Shown here: positions 16,656 to 25,383 of the stretch, piece by piece | Position numbering within the stretch: the stretch's first letter is position 1 | How the letters are laid out: every line of letters begins with the position of its first letter | Assembly (NCBI RefSeq): GCF_024506435.1 | Contig: NZ_JANIET010000001.1 | Location: forward strand, 2,356,001-2,420,000 | DNA length: 64,000 nt | Source: Pantoea trifolii | Lineage (GTDB): Bacteria > Pseudomonadota > Gammaproteobacteria > Enterobacterales > Enterobacteriaceae | Reading direction: 5' to 3' | Notes under the pieces: generated by a model | Told to the model about the DNA's origin: nothing | Seen by the model: the letters and a program-made list of their open reading frames with translations, nothing else | Database searches by the model: none | Translations under genes and position numbers: made by a program

Positions 16656-17969
16656 ATGAAACCTGTATTTATTCAGGCCGCTATCGCGGTGGTCCTGATG
16701 CAGTGCGCCATGGCGCAGGCGGCGGACAATGCCGCCCAGATTAAGCGCGGCGAATATCTGGCGCGCGCCGGTGACTGTACCGCCTGTCACACCGCGACCA
16801 ACGGCCCGCTGTTTGGCGGCGGCTTTGCGGTCAGTACGCCTTTTGGCCAGATCTGGGGCAGCAATATCTCCTCCGATAAGCAGTACGGTATTGGCAGCTG
16901 GAGCGACGATCAGTTCGTGGCCGCAGTGCGCGACGGCATTGGCAAAAACGGCGAGCAGCTCTATCCGGCAATGCCGTATGACTCCTTCACTAAAATGAAG
17001 CGCGACGATGTGCTGGCCATCAAAGCCTATCTGCTGTCGATGCCGCCGGTGCATCAGGCTTCACCGCAAACCGACCTGCCGTTCCCGTTCAACCAACGCT
17101 GGGGCATGCGCTTCTGGAAGTGGTTCAACTTCGATAAGGGCGAATTGCAGACCGATACGCAGCAGAGCGCGCAGTGGAATAATGGTCGTTACCTGGTTGA
17201 AGCGCTGGCGCACTGCGGCACCTGTCATACGCCACGTAATCTGACCATGGGCATGGACAACGATAAAGCACTGGCGGGCGGCGATCTCGGCGGCTGGATG
17301 GCGTTCAACATTACGCCAGATAAGCAGGCAGGCATCGGTGACTGGAGCCAGCAGCAGCTAGTGACCTATCTGAAAACCGGGTTTGTTGCCAATAAAGCCA
17401 GCGCCTCTGGTCCGATGGCCGAAGCGATTGAGCACAGCCTGCAATATCTGCCGGAGAGTGATTTGCAGGACATCGCCACCTATCTGCGCAGCGTCAAGCC
17501 GCAGCCGGACGCGCAGCAAACCCGTGCGCGCGACAGTTGGGGACAACCTTCCACCGCGTTGATTGCACTGCGCGGTGCCGATGATGCGACCCGCAACGCC
17601 CAGCCCGGCGCGGTCGTGTTTGCCGGTAACTGTGCCAGCTGTCATGGCGCGGAAGGTGCGGGATCGGGCAGCGGTTTCCATGCCTATCCGTCACTGTTCC
17701 ATCACACCAGCACCGGCGCGGCAGATGCGCTGAACGTGGTATCGGTGATCCTCAACGGCGTTCATCGCCATATGACCGAGGGCGAAGTCTTTATGCCGGC
17801 CTTTGCGCCGGAACTGAGTGACCAACAGGTGGCGGATGTCAGTAACTTTGTGACCCAGCAGTTTGGTAATCCGGCGGCGGCCAAGGTGGATGCGAAGCAG
17901 GTGAAAGAATTAAGAGAGGATGCAAAACTGGCTTCACCACCGATTTACGGTCAGGGAGATAAGCCTTAA
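16656..17969 (+). CDS. Triheme cytochrome c subunit of the GMC dehydrogenase
   Basis: A 437-residue exported cytochrome with a Sec signal (MKPVFIQAAIAVVLMQCAMA, then QAA). Three CxxCH heme sites are seen: CTACH (41-45), CGTCH (about residue 188) and CASCH (about residue 326). This is the standard layout of the cytochrome subunit of gluconate, sorbitol and alcohol dehydrogenases, which anchors the flavoprotein to the inner membrane and reduces ubiquinone. It starts 10 bases after the GMC gene with AAGGAG upstream. No C-terminal membrane helix is obvious. A GC-rich hairpin (GGCGG...CCGCC, about 17,981-18,005) without a T-tract lies between it and the convergent flhE. Confidence 0.88.
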   Translation: MKPVFIQAAIAVVLMQCAMAQAADNAAQIKRGEYLARAGDCTACHTATNGPLFGGGFAVSTPFGQIWGSNISSDKQYGIGSWSDDQFVAAVRDGIGKNGEQLYPAMPYDSFTKMKRDDVLAIKAYLLSMPPVHQASPQTDLPFPFNQRWGMRFWKWFNFDKGELQTDTQQSAQWNNGRYLVEALAHCGTCHTPRNLTMGMDNDKALAGGDLGGWMAFNITPDKQAGIGDWSQQQLVTYLKTGFVANKASASGPMAEAIEHSLQYLPESDLQDIATYLRSVKPQPDAQQTRARDSWGQPSTALIALRGADDATRNAQPGAVVFAGNCASCHGAEGAGSGSGFHAYPSLFHHTSTGAADALNVVSVILNGVHRHMTEGEVFMPAFAPELSDQQVADVSNFVTQQFGNPAAAKVDAKQVKELREDAKLASPPIYGQGDKP

Positions 17970-18014
17970 TTAACGTATTCGGCGGTGCAGGACGCGCCGC
18001 CGATGTAACACGCG

Positions 18015-18422
18015 TTACTGGTAATTCACCGTCACTTCACTGCTCACCACGCGCAAGCCCGGCGGCAATGCGCCCTTCCCCTGAAAGCCAAACGCCAGAT
18101 GCAGCGTCTCTTCCGCCGCAACGTTGGCTAAGCCACGCGTACTGCCGCTAGCACCTTCAATCTCGACACAACGATCGCCCGCGCACAAACGTACCTGCAA
18201 ACCCGAAGGCGCAGGACGGCTGAGCTGATAACGCCAGTTCACCAGCGAGATGTTACCCGGCGCGCTGGAGGGCGCGCGCAGCGCTGGCGTCATCAGCCAG
18301 TTACCGCGTACGCCCATGCTCGGGCCGCTGGCGCTGGCGCTCCAGGCACCGCTGGCCGCATCGACAGCGAGCGGCAGCGCCATCATCGGCAACATCATCA
18401 ATGCCCAGCACCAGCGACGCAT
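18015..18422 (-). CDS. flhE: Flagellar protein FlhE (periplasmic)
   Basis: A 135-residue exported protein with a signal peptide (MRRWCWALMMLPMMALPLAV, then DAA). The FlhE core includes GVRGNWLMTPALR, a cysteine pair in LCAGDRCVEI and GALPPGLRVVSSEVTVNYQ. FlhE is the last gene of flhBAE in enterics; in Salmonella it is periplasmic and affects proton leakage through the flagellar export gate and swarming. The ATG shares one base with the flhA stop (TAATG). In E. coli argS lies just downstream; here the acquired catabolic block does. Confidence 0.9.
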   Translation of the reverse strand: MRRWCWALMMLPMMALPLAVDAASGAWSASASGPSMGVRGNWLMTPALRAPSSAPGNISLVNWRYQLSRPAPSGLQVRLCAGDRCVEIEGASGSTRGLANVAAEETLHLAFGFQGKGALPPGLRVVSSEVTVNYQ

Positions 18423-20509
18423 TACTTGCCTCCAATGGTGGCGGTCATACGGATTTGACGGTTGTCGGTCAGCTCCATATTCGACAGCACAATCAGCTGC
18501 GGCAGGTTGCGGCGCAGGAAACGCGCCAGCAGCGCACGCAGCGGATGATTGACCAGCAGCACCGGCGGCGCGCCCGCCATCTCTTGCTGCTGCAGTGCAC
18601 CTTGCGCCTGCACCAGTAAGCGATCCGCCAGACCCGGCTCAAGGCCGCCGCCACCCTGCAGCGCCTGCAGCAGCAGACGTTCCAGCGTAGCGTCGAGGCC
18701 AATCACCTGCACTTCGCCGTTGCCAGGGAACCACTGTTGGGTAATCGCCCGTCCCAGCGCCACACGTACCACGCTGGTCAGCTCTTGCGGATCGTTCTGC
18801 ACCGGCGCATGTTCCGCCAGGGTTTCAATAATGGTGCGCATATCGCGAATCGAGACGCGCTCGGTCAGCAGGTTTTGCAGCACTTTGTGCAGCGTGGTCA
18901 GGGTAATGACGCCTGGCACCAGATCTTCGGTCAGCTTCGGCATCTCCTGCGTGACGCGATCCAACAGCTGCTGCGCTTCCTGACGGCCAAACAGCTCGCT
19001 GGCGTATTGTCCAATCAGGTGATTGAGGTGCGTCGCCACCACGGTGCTGGCTTCGACCACGGTAAAGCCCTGAATCTGCGCCTGCTCTTTCAGGGCGCTG
19101 TCGATCCAGATCGCCGCCAGACCAAAGGCCGGATCGACGGTCGGCTCGCCCGGCAGCGAACCGGCGGCGGTGCCCGGGTTGATCGCCATCCAGCGGCCAG
19201 GATAGGCATCGCCGCTGCCAATTTCCACGCCTTTCATCAGGATGCGATAACGCGCGGGCGGCAGCTCCATGTTGTCACGGATATGCACCACCGGCGGCAG
19301 GAAGCCGACCTCCTGCGCCACCTTCTTACGAATACTGCGGATACGCCCCAGCAGTTCGCCGTTTTGCAGGTGATCGACCATCGGAATCAGGCGATAACCC
19401 ACTTCCATGCCGAGTGAATCTTCCAGCTGCACATCGGTCCACGACGCTTCCACGGTGGCCGGCGTTTCCTGGGTTTTCACCAGGCTTGAGGCTTCGGTTG
19501 GTTTCTTCGGCTGCATTTCGCGTCCGCGTAACCACCAGGCCAAACCCAGCAGCGCAGCGGTAAACAGCAGGAACACCAGGTTTGGCATACCCGGCACCAG
19601 GCCAAGCAAACCAATCACGCCGCCACTCAGCATCAGTACGCGCGGGTTCTTGAACAGCTGGGTCACCATCTGCTCGCCGACATCCTGATCGGTGCCCACG
19701 CGCGTCACGATGACACCCGCCGCGGTGGAGATCACTAGCGCCGGGATCTGCGCCACCAGGCCGTCACCGATGGTTAACAGCGTGTAGGTTTCGCCCGCAT
19801 GGCCGAGATCCATGCCGTGCTGCACCACGCCGACCAACAGGCCGCCGATGATGTTGATCACCATGATCAGGATACCCGCGATGGCGTCACCACGAACAAA
19901 CTTACTCGCACCGTCCATCGAGCCGTAGAAATCGGCTTCCTGCGTCACTTCCGTACGGCGCTGTTTGGCTTCCTGTTCGCCAATTAAACCGGCGTTGAGG
20001 TCGGCATCGATCGCCATCTGCTTACCTGGCATACCATCCAGCACAAAACGCGCGCCGACTTCGGCGATACGTCCCGCACCCTTGGTGATAACCATAAAGT
20101 TGATGATGACGAGGATGATGAACACCACGATACCGATGGCGAAGTTACCGCCAACGAGGAAGTGACCAAAGGCTTCCACCACGCGTCCGGCGGCATCGGC
20201 ACCGGTATGGCCTTCCAGCAGAATGATACGGGTTGAGGCGACGTTCAGCGCCAGACGCAGCAGCGTCGAGAACAGCAGAATGGTCGGGAATGCGGCGAAC
20301 TCCAGCGTGCGCTGGGTGAACATCGCCACCAGCAGCACCATGATTGACAGCGCAATGTTGAAGGTGAACAGCAGGTCAAGAATGAATGCGGGTAACGGCA
20401 GCACCATCATCGACAGGATCAACATGATCAGTACCGGTCCCGCCAGCACCTGCCATTGCGTGTCTTTAAAGTTGCCCGGTAAACGCAGCTTCTCGGCTAA
20501 ATTAGCCAT
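18422..20509 (-). CDS. flhA: Flagellar type III export gate protein FlhA
   Basis: A 695-residue integral membrane protein forming the nonameric export gate of the flagellar basal body. The N-terminal half has about eight helices (WQVLAGPVLIMLILSMMVL onward) and the FHIPEP signature region around LLFSTLLRLALNVASTRIIL. The C-terminal half is the cytoplasmic substrate-docking domain, from about residue 350. The ATG at 20,509 (MANLAEKLRLPGN) follows AGGAGAG; an in-frame upstream alternative has no ribosome site. It overlaps flhB by 8 bases. Length and sequence match enteric FlhA. Confidence 0.97.
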   Translation of the reverse strand: MANLAEKLRLPGNFKDTQWQVLAGPVLIMLILSMMVLPLPAFILDLLFTFNIALSIMVLLVAMFTQRTLEFAAFPTILLFSTLLRLALNVASTRIILLEGHTGADAAGRVVEAFGHFLVGGNFAIGIVVFIILVIINFMVITKGAGRIAEVGARFVLDGMPGKQMAIDADLNAGLIGEQEAKQRRTEVTQEADFYGSMDGASKFVRGDAIAGILIMVINIIGGLLVGVVQHGMDLGHAGETYTLLTIGDGLVAQIPALVISTAAGVIVTRVGTDQDVGEQMVTQLFKNPRVLMLSGGVIGLLGLVPGMPNLVFLLFTAALLGLAWWLRGREMQPKKPTEASSLVKTQETPATVEASWTDVQLEDSLGMEVGYRLIPMVDHLQNGELLGRIRSIRKKVAQEVGFLPPVVHIRDNMELPPARYRILMKGVEIGSGDAYPGRWMAINPGTAAGSLPGEPTVDPAFGLAAIWIDSALKEQAQIQGFTVVEASTVVATHLNHLIGQYASELFGRQEAQQLLDRVTQEMPKLTEDLVPGVITLTTLHKVLQNLLTERVSIRDMRTIIETLAEHAPVQNDPQELTSVVRVALGRAITQQWFPGNGEVQVIGLDATLERLLLQALQGGGGLEPGLADRLLVQAQGALQQQEMAGAPPVLLVNHPLRALLARFLRRNLPQLIVLSNMELTDNRQIRMTATIGGK

Positions 20510-21653
20510 CGTTAGTGTTCTCTCCTGCAAAGTCCATGTCTGCCGGAACCGGCAGGTTTTTTGGTTTGTTTGGAATCAGGCCGCCTTCGCGCTTCCAGCG
20601 TCGCAGCTGCCAAACCCAGGCCAGCACTTCTGCCACCGCACCATACAGCGCGCCGGGGATGAACTGACCAATTTCTGTGTGTCGATACAACGCACGCGCC
20701 AGCGGCGGTGCTTCGAGAATCGGGATACGGTGCTCTTTGGCGAGCTCACGAATCTTTAGTGCGATATCGCCGGCGCCTTTGGCAATCACTTTCGGCGCAC
20801 TCATCTTGCCTTCCTGATACTTCAGCGCCACCGAGTAGTGCGTTGGGTTAGTGACGATGACATCGGCTTTCGGCACATCGGCCATCATGCGACGACGGGC
20901 GGCGGCGCGCATCGCCTGACGAATGCGCCCTTTGACGTGCGGATCGCCTTCGTTCTGTTTGTGTTCGTCACGAATTTCCTGGCGCGTCATCTTCAGCTTT
21001 TTGAAGTAGCTATAAAGCTGCCAGAACACGTCAAAGCCGACCATCGGGAACAGGCCGAGCATGATCAGCCCGCAGCAGGCGGCGATCATTGATAAACCAT
21101 GATGCAGCGCGTTGATGGGCGATTCGCTCATCAAACGCAGCATCTCTTGCCAGTGGCTCCAGATGTACCAACCGGCGACGATGCCCACCAACACCGCTTT
21201 CATAATCGATTTCACCAGCTCAGCGGCGGTTTGACCAGAGAACATGCGGCCGATACCGGTGAGCGGGTTAAGTTTTTTGAGATCGAACTTGATGGATTTA
21301 CCGCTGAAGTTAAGGCCGCCCAGCGCCATCGGTCCGGCAATTGCCACCACCACTAAGCCACCCATCAGCGGCAGCAGCGCGATCACCGCCTGCTTAATCA
21401 GGCTGCCGATATGACCGATGATGACTTTGTCATCGCTGACCATGCCATGGTCAAAACGAAAACCGGTGGCGACCATGCTTGCCAGACGCTCCGCCATGCT
21501 GTTGCCGCCAATCCACAGGATCAGCAATCCAATCAACAGCATCATCACTGAAGTCAGCTCGCGCGAACGCGGAATCTGCCCCTCTTCACGCGCTTTTTCA
21601 AGTCGGTGGGGCGTGGGCGATTCTGTTTTGTCCTCGTTACTCTCTTCAGCCAC
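20502..21653 (-). CDS. flhB: Flagellar type III export specificity switch FlhB
   Basis: A 383-residue protein, close to the 382 of E. coli. A GTG start at 21,653 with GAGG 6 bases upstream gives (M)AEESNEDKTESPTPHRLE, matching enteric FlhB. Four membrane helices follow, then a cytoplasmic domain with the autocleavage motif NPTH (in VTNPTHYSVALKYQ), which cleaves between Asn and Pro to switch export from hook to filament proteins. It is first of flhB-flhA-flhE. Upstream in E. coli lies cheZ; here lie repeats and the nitrate operon, so flhBAE is detached from the chemotaxis genes. Confidence 0.96.
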   Translation of the reverse strand: MAEESNEDKTESPTPHRLEKAREEGQIPRSRELTSVMMLLIGLLILWIGGNSMAERLASMVATGFRFDHGMVSDDKVIIGHIGSLIKQAVIALLPLMGGLVVVAIAGPMALGGLNFSGKSIKFDLKKLNPLTGIGRMFSGQTAAELVKSIMKAVLVGIVAGWYIWSHWQEMLRLMSESPINALHHGLSMIAACCGLIMLGLFPMVGFDVFWQLYSYFKKLKMTRQEIRDEHKQNEGDPHVKGRIRQAMRAAARRRMMADVPKADVIVTNPTHYSVALKYQEGKMSAPKVIAKGAGDIALKIRELAKEHRIPILEAPPLARALYRHTEIGQFIPGALYGAVAEVLAWVWQLRRWKREGGLIPNKPKNLPVPADMDFAGENTNDG

Positions 21654-21772
21654 GACATACCTCAGCTGGCAGGAATTCTGAGCATAGAATGCCAAAACCC
21701 CGTCAGGCTAAAGCGCGGATTAAAGGGGGGAAATGTGAGCTTATTTAGCCATAAGTGAAATTGTGGGCTGAT

Positions 21773-21962
21773 GGGTCGCCATAAATGACGAAACGCCGCT
21801 CAGTTAAGCATTAGTTTGCATATGTATGCAGGTGCGCATGAATGCAGGTGCGCATGAATGCACACCCTACGAAAAGCGCGCTAATCCTTTGTAGGGTCGC
21901 CATTTATGGTGACCGAAAGATGCTTAACTGACGTGCATTACGCCATAAATGGCGCCGCGACC
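21773..21962. repeat. Cluster of REP-like palindromes between flhB and cobA
   Basis: Two families are interleaved. Family A (GGTCGCCATAAATGGCGACC and its complement, often with GTAGG) appears at 21,773-21,789, 21,891-21,914 and 21,941-21,962. Family B (GTAGGGTGTGCATTCATGCG type) includes two perfect tandem 16-mers ATGCAGGTGCGCATGA at 21,826-21,841 and 21,842-21,857, then ATGCACACCCTACG. An 11-bp inverted repeat, CAGTTAAGCAT (21,801-21,811) and ATGCTTAACTG (21,920-21,930), brackets the centre. The rest of 21,654-21,772 should contain the flhB promoter, which I could not place. Confidence 0.8.
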
Positions 21963-22768
21963 TTACTCGAATGTGCGTTAATGCTGACCGGATGGCGATA
22001 AAAGCGCACCACGTCACCAATCAACAATAACGCCGGTGATTGTGCTTGTTGCACCTCAACGGTATGTGCCAGCTCAGCCAGTGTAGTGATCATCACCCGC
22101 TGATCGGCGCGCGTGCCGTTCTCAATAATGGCTACCGGCGTCTGCGCGCTGCGGCCCTGCGCCTGCAGCTGTGCGCTGATGCTGGCACTCCATTTCAGCC
22201 CCATATAAAACACCAGCGTCTGGTTGTCGGCGGCGAGGCTAGCATCATCCAGCTGCGGTTCACCGCTTTTGCCGTGACCGGTAATGAACCGCAGCGACTG
22301 TGCGCAATCACGGTGCGTGAGCGGAATGCCGCTGGCTGCCGCGCATCCGGCGGCGGCGGTAATACCCGGCACGATCTGGCAGGTGATTCCCGCCTGTTGT
22401 AGATAGAGCATCTCTTCACCGCCGCGCCCGAAAATAAAGGGATCGCCACCTTTGAGCCGCACCACTTGCCGCCCGCTGCGGGCTAAATCCACCAGCAGCT
22501 GATTAATTTGCGCCTGCTTCAAACCGTGGCTGCCGGGCTTCTTGCCGACATCAATCGCCAGCGTCTCCGGCGGCACTTCCGCCATGATCGCCTCGCTCAC
22601 CAACCGGTCATACACCACCACATCGGCGCTGTTGATCAGCCGCCATGCTTTTAAGGTGAGCAGTTCTACGTCCCCCGGCCCGGCCCCAACCAGCCAGACG
22701 CCACCTTGCGCTTGTTCGCCGTCACGCGGATTAAACAGCTTGTCGAGGGATTCACTGGCTTGAGTCAT
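21938..22768 (-). CDS. cobA: Uroporphyrinogen-III C-methyltransferase (siroheme branch)
   Basis: A 276-residue SAM-dependent methylase corresponding to the C-terminal half of CysG. It shows WLVGAGPGDVELLTLKA, the YDRLVSEAI block, VRLKGGDPFIFGRGGEE and PGITAAAGCAAASGIPLTHR. It makes precorrin-2, the precursor of the siroheme used by the nitrite reductase encoded upstream. It is the last gene of the nitrate operon, 11 bases after nasA. The final seven codons (V-A-A-P-F-M-A) and stop are written by a family A REP-like palindrome (21,938-21,962), so the C-terminus appears to have been remodelled by a repeat. Confidence 0.92.
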   Translation of the reverse strand: MTQASESLDKLFNPRDGEQAQGGVWLVGAGPGDVELLTLKAWRLINSADVVVYDRLVSEAIMAEVPPETLAIDVGKKPGSHGLKQAQINQLLVDLARSGRQVVRLKGGDPFIFGRGGEEMLYLQQAGITCQIVPGITAAAGCAAASGIPLTHRDCAQSLRFITGHGKSGEPQLDDASLAADNQTLVFYMGLKWSASISAQLQAQGRSAQTPVAIIENGTRADQRVMITTLAELAHTVEVQQAQSPALLLIGDVVRFYRHPVSINAHSSKVAAPFMA

Positions 22769-22779
22769 GATGTTTTCCG

Positions 22780-25383
22780 TTACTGCGCCACGCGCAGAGA
22801 TGAGAGCAGTTGTTTGAGCTCCGGAATACAGGAGCCGCAGTTGGTGCCGCATTTCAACACCGCGCCAAGCGCCGCCGGGGAATCACAGCCCTCGGCGATA
22901 GCCCGGCGAATCGCCACTTCTCCGACGCCAAAGCAGCTGCAAAGGGTTCGTCCGTGGCTGCCACCCTGCGTTGGTCGTCCACCTAACAGCGCATGTCGCT
23001 GCTGCGGCGAATCGGGCGGCTGGCTGAAGGCCTGCGCGATAAAGGGGTGATCGATTTCTGGCAGCCAGGGCGCGGCATAAAAGGCACATGCCAACTTGTC
23101 CTCGCGCCAGCCAAGCCAGTGCAATTGCTGTCCTGCCTGCGCCTGCTGCCATTGCAATGCGGACATGCCGGGCAGTTGCATCAGCCATTCTCCAGCATGA
23201 GCGTTGCCCGCCAGCACATAGCGCTGTACGCCGGGCTGCGGCGCACGCGACCAGTAGAGTAACGCAGGCGGCGTGATGATGTCCGGCAGCCACAGCCAGC
23301 CTTGCCACGTCGGACGCAGGGGTTGCAAACGCACCACTGTTTGTTTCAACGCTGGCTGAGCGGAATCGGGACAACAGGTGGCCGCGACTAATCCATCGAC
23401 GTTGGCCTGCCCGCTGAACTGCCTTGTCCAGTGCATCGGCACAAAGAGTTGCCCACGCTGCAGGCCGCTGTCGAGGGTCACGCGTCCGCTGTACCAGCCC
23501 AGCACCGACTGCACGCGCGTCACATCGCCGTGGCGCAAGCCGTGGGCCGCCGCATCCAGCGGGTTTAGCGCGACAAAGGGTTCATCGTAATGCTGCATCA
23601 GGCGCGACACGTTGCCGGTGCGCGTCATGGTGTGCCACTGATCGCGGATGCGGCCGGTGTTCATCAGCAGCGGATAATCATTGGTCGTGAGGGTTTTAAT
23701 CGGCATCGCGGGCGGCAGCAGACGCGCTTTGCCATCGGCATGGTAAAAGCGGCGATCGGCAAACAGCTGCGCGGTGCCGTTGGGTGACGCGGCAGTGATC
23801 GGCCACTGCACCGGCGCTAACTGGTCATATTGCTCACGAGTGATGGTTGCCAGCGCGCTGATATCAAAGGCGCGCGTGCCGTGATTCTCAAAACCGGACA
23901 GCGCGGCATGCTCGGCGAAAATCTCGCATGGATGCTGCCAGGCAAAGGCCGCGCCAAAACCGAGCCGCTGCGCCACCTGCGCCAGCAGCCACCAATCTGC
24001 TTTGGCCTCACCGGCTGGCGCGGTAAAACTGCGCTGACGTGAGATACGCCGCTCCGAGTTAGTCACGGTGCCGTTTTTCTCACCCCACGCCTGCGCCGGA
24101 AGTAGCACGTCAGCAAACTGTGCCGTGTCGCTGTGGGCGCTGACTTCCGACACCACCACCAGCTCGCAATTCGCCAGCGCCTGCGCCACGCGGTTACCTT
24201 CCGGCATCGAAACGGCGGGATTGGTACCCATGATCCACACCGCCTTGACGTCGCCGCGTTCGATGGCGTTGAACAGATTTACCGCCGTCAGTCCCGGCTG
24301 CTGCGCAACACGATCGCTCCCCCAAAAGCGCGCAACACGATCAACCTCTGCTGCGCTAAAGCCCATGTGCGCCGCCAGTTGATTGGCTAAGCCGCCCACT
24401 TCACGGCCGCCCATGGCGTTGGGCTGTCCGGTAAGCGAAAACGGTCCGCAGCCCGCACGGCCGATTTTGCCGCTCAGCAGATGCGCATTGAGGATGGCGT
24501 TGTTGTTATCGCTGCCGGTTTGTGACTGATTGATGCCCATGCACCACAGCGTCAGCACGCGCGGTTGCGCGGCGAACAGCTGCCAGAACCCCACAATCTC
24601 ATGCTCACTCAGCTGGCAAGCAGCGGCGACCGCCGCCACATCCCACGCCTCACAGGCCGCTAAGGTCGCCTCCACATTGGCCAGATGTGGCAACATGCTG
24701 GTATCAATACCCGCATTGCGCGCCAGCCAGTTCAGCAGCCCGGCAAACAGCGCGCTATCGGATCCCGGTTGCAGCGCCAGATGCAGGTCAGCAAGGTCAC
24801 CGCTGGCCGTACGACGCGGATCGATCACCACCAGCTGCATCTCTGGGCGTTCGGCTTTGGCTTGCACCAGCCGCTGCCACGCCACCGGATGCGCCCATGC
24901 TGCATTGGAGCCGACCAACACCACGACATCAGCCTGTTCAAGATCGTCATAGCAGCACGGCACCGCATCGGCACCGAAAGCGCGTTTGTAACCCACCACC
25001 GCCGACGCCATACACAGCCGTGAATTGGTATCGATGTTGGCAGCGCCGATAAAGCCCTTCATCAGCTTATTGGCGGTGTAATAATCCTCCGTCAGCAGTT
25101 GACCGGAGCCGTAAAAGGCCACCGCCTGCGGGCCATGTTGATCGATGATGCGCCGGAAACCCGCTGCCACATGGTCCAATGCGGCATCGATACTGACGCG
25201 CTGACCATCAATCTGCGGCCAGAGCAAACGACCGTCATGCGTCAGGGTCTCGCCCAGCGCCGAACCCTTAACGCATAGCCGACCGAAATTAGCCGGATGC
25301 TGGCGGTCGCCGCTTACCGGCACATCCAGGGCTTTCACCTCCACGCCACAGCCAACGCCGCAGTACGGACAGGTGGTTTTCAT
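22780..25383 (-). CDS. nasA: Assimilatory nitrate reductase catalytic subunit
   Basis: An 867-residue cytoplasmic molybdoenzyme reducing nitrate to nitrite. The N-terminal CPYCGVGCGVEV is the [4Fe-4S] motif. Molybdopterin-guanine-dinucleotide domains follow (SRLCMASAVVGYKRAFG near residue 130, ending in the MPD-binding barrel with MNTGRIRDQWHTMTRTG). A C-terminal BFD-like [2Fe-2S] domain has LCSCFGVGEVAIRRA and CGTNCGSCIPELKQLL, as in Klebsiella NasA. The ATG at 25,383 overlaps the stop of the reductase fusion gene (ATGA). Electrons probably come from the NasC-like domain of that fusion. Confidence 0.94.
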   Translation of the reverse strand: MKTTCPYCGVGCGVEVKALDVPVSGDRQHPANFGRLCVKGSALGETLTHDGRLLWPQIDGQRVSIDAALDHVAAGFRRIIDQHGPQAVAFYGSGQLLTEDYYTANKLMKGFIGAANIDTNSRLCMASAVVGYKRAFGADAVPCCYDDLEQADVVVLVGSNAAWAHPVAWQRLVQAKAERPEMQLVVIDPRRTASGDLADLHLALQPGSDSALFAGLLNWLARNAGIDTSMLPHLANVEATLAACEAWDVAAVAAACQLSEHEIVGFWQLFAAQPRVLTLWCMGINQSQTGSDNNNAILNAHLLSGKIGRAGCGPFSLTGQPNAMGGREVGGLANQLAAHMGFSAAEVDRVARFWGSDRVAQQPGLTAVNLFNAIERGDVKAVWIMGTNPAVSMPEGNRVAQALANCELVVVSEVSAHSDTAQFADVLLPAQAWGEKNGTVTNSERRISRQRSFTAPAGEAKADWWLLAQVAQRLGFGAAFAWQHPCEIFAEHAALSGFENHGTRAFDISALATITREQYDQLAPVQWPITAASPNGTAQLFADRRFYHADGKARLLPPAMPIKTLTTNDYPLLMNTGRIRDQWHTMTRTGNVSRLMQHYDEPFVALNPLDAAAHGLRHGDVTRVQSVLGWYSGRVTLDSGLQRGQLFVPMHWTRQFSGQANVDGLVAATCCPDSAQPALKQTVVRLQPLRPTWQGWLWLPDIITPPALLYWSRAPQPGVQRYVLAGNAHAGEWLMQLPGMSALQWQQAQAGQQLHWLGWREDKLACAFYAAPWLPEIDHPFIAQAFSQPPDSPQQRHALLGGRPTQGGSHGRTLCSCFGVGEVAIRRAIAEGCDSPAALGAVLKCGTNCGSCIPELKQLLSSLRVAQ

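Noticed and set aside
17981..18005. Terminator between the cytochrome gene and flhE
   Set aside because: The GGCGG/CCGCC stem exists but there is no T-tract on either strand, so it is mentioned only in the cytochrome entry.
21826..21857. The tandem 16-mers as a CRISPR array
   Set aside because: Two directly abutting repeats without spacers, part of a REP-like palindrome; no cas genes in the window.
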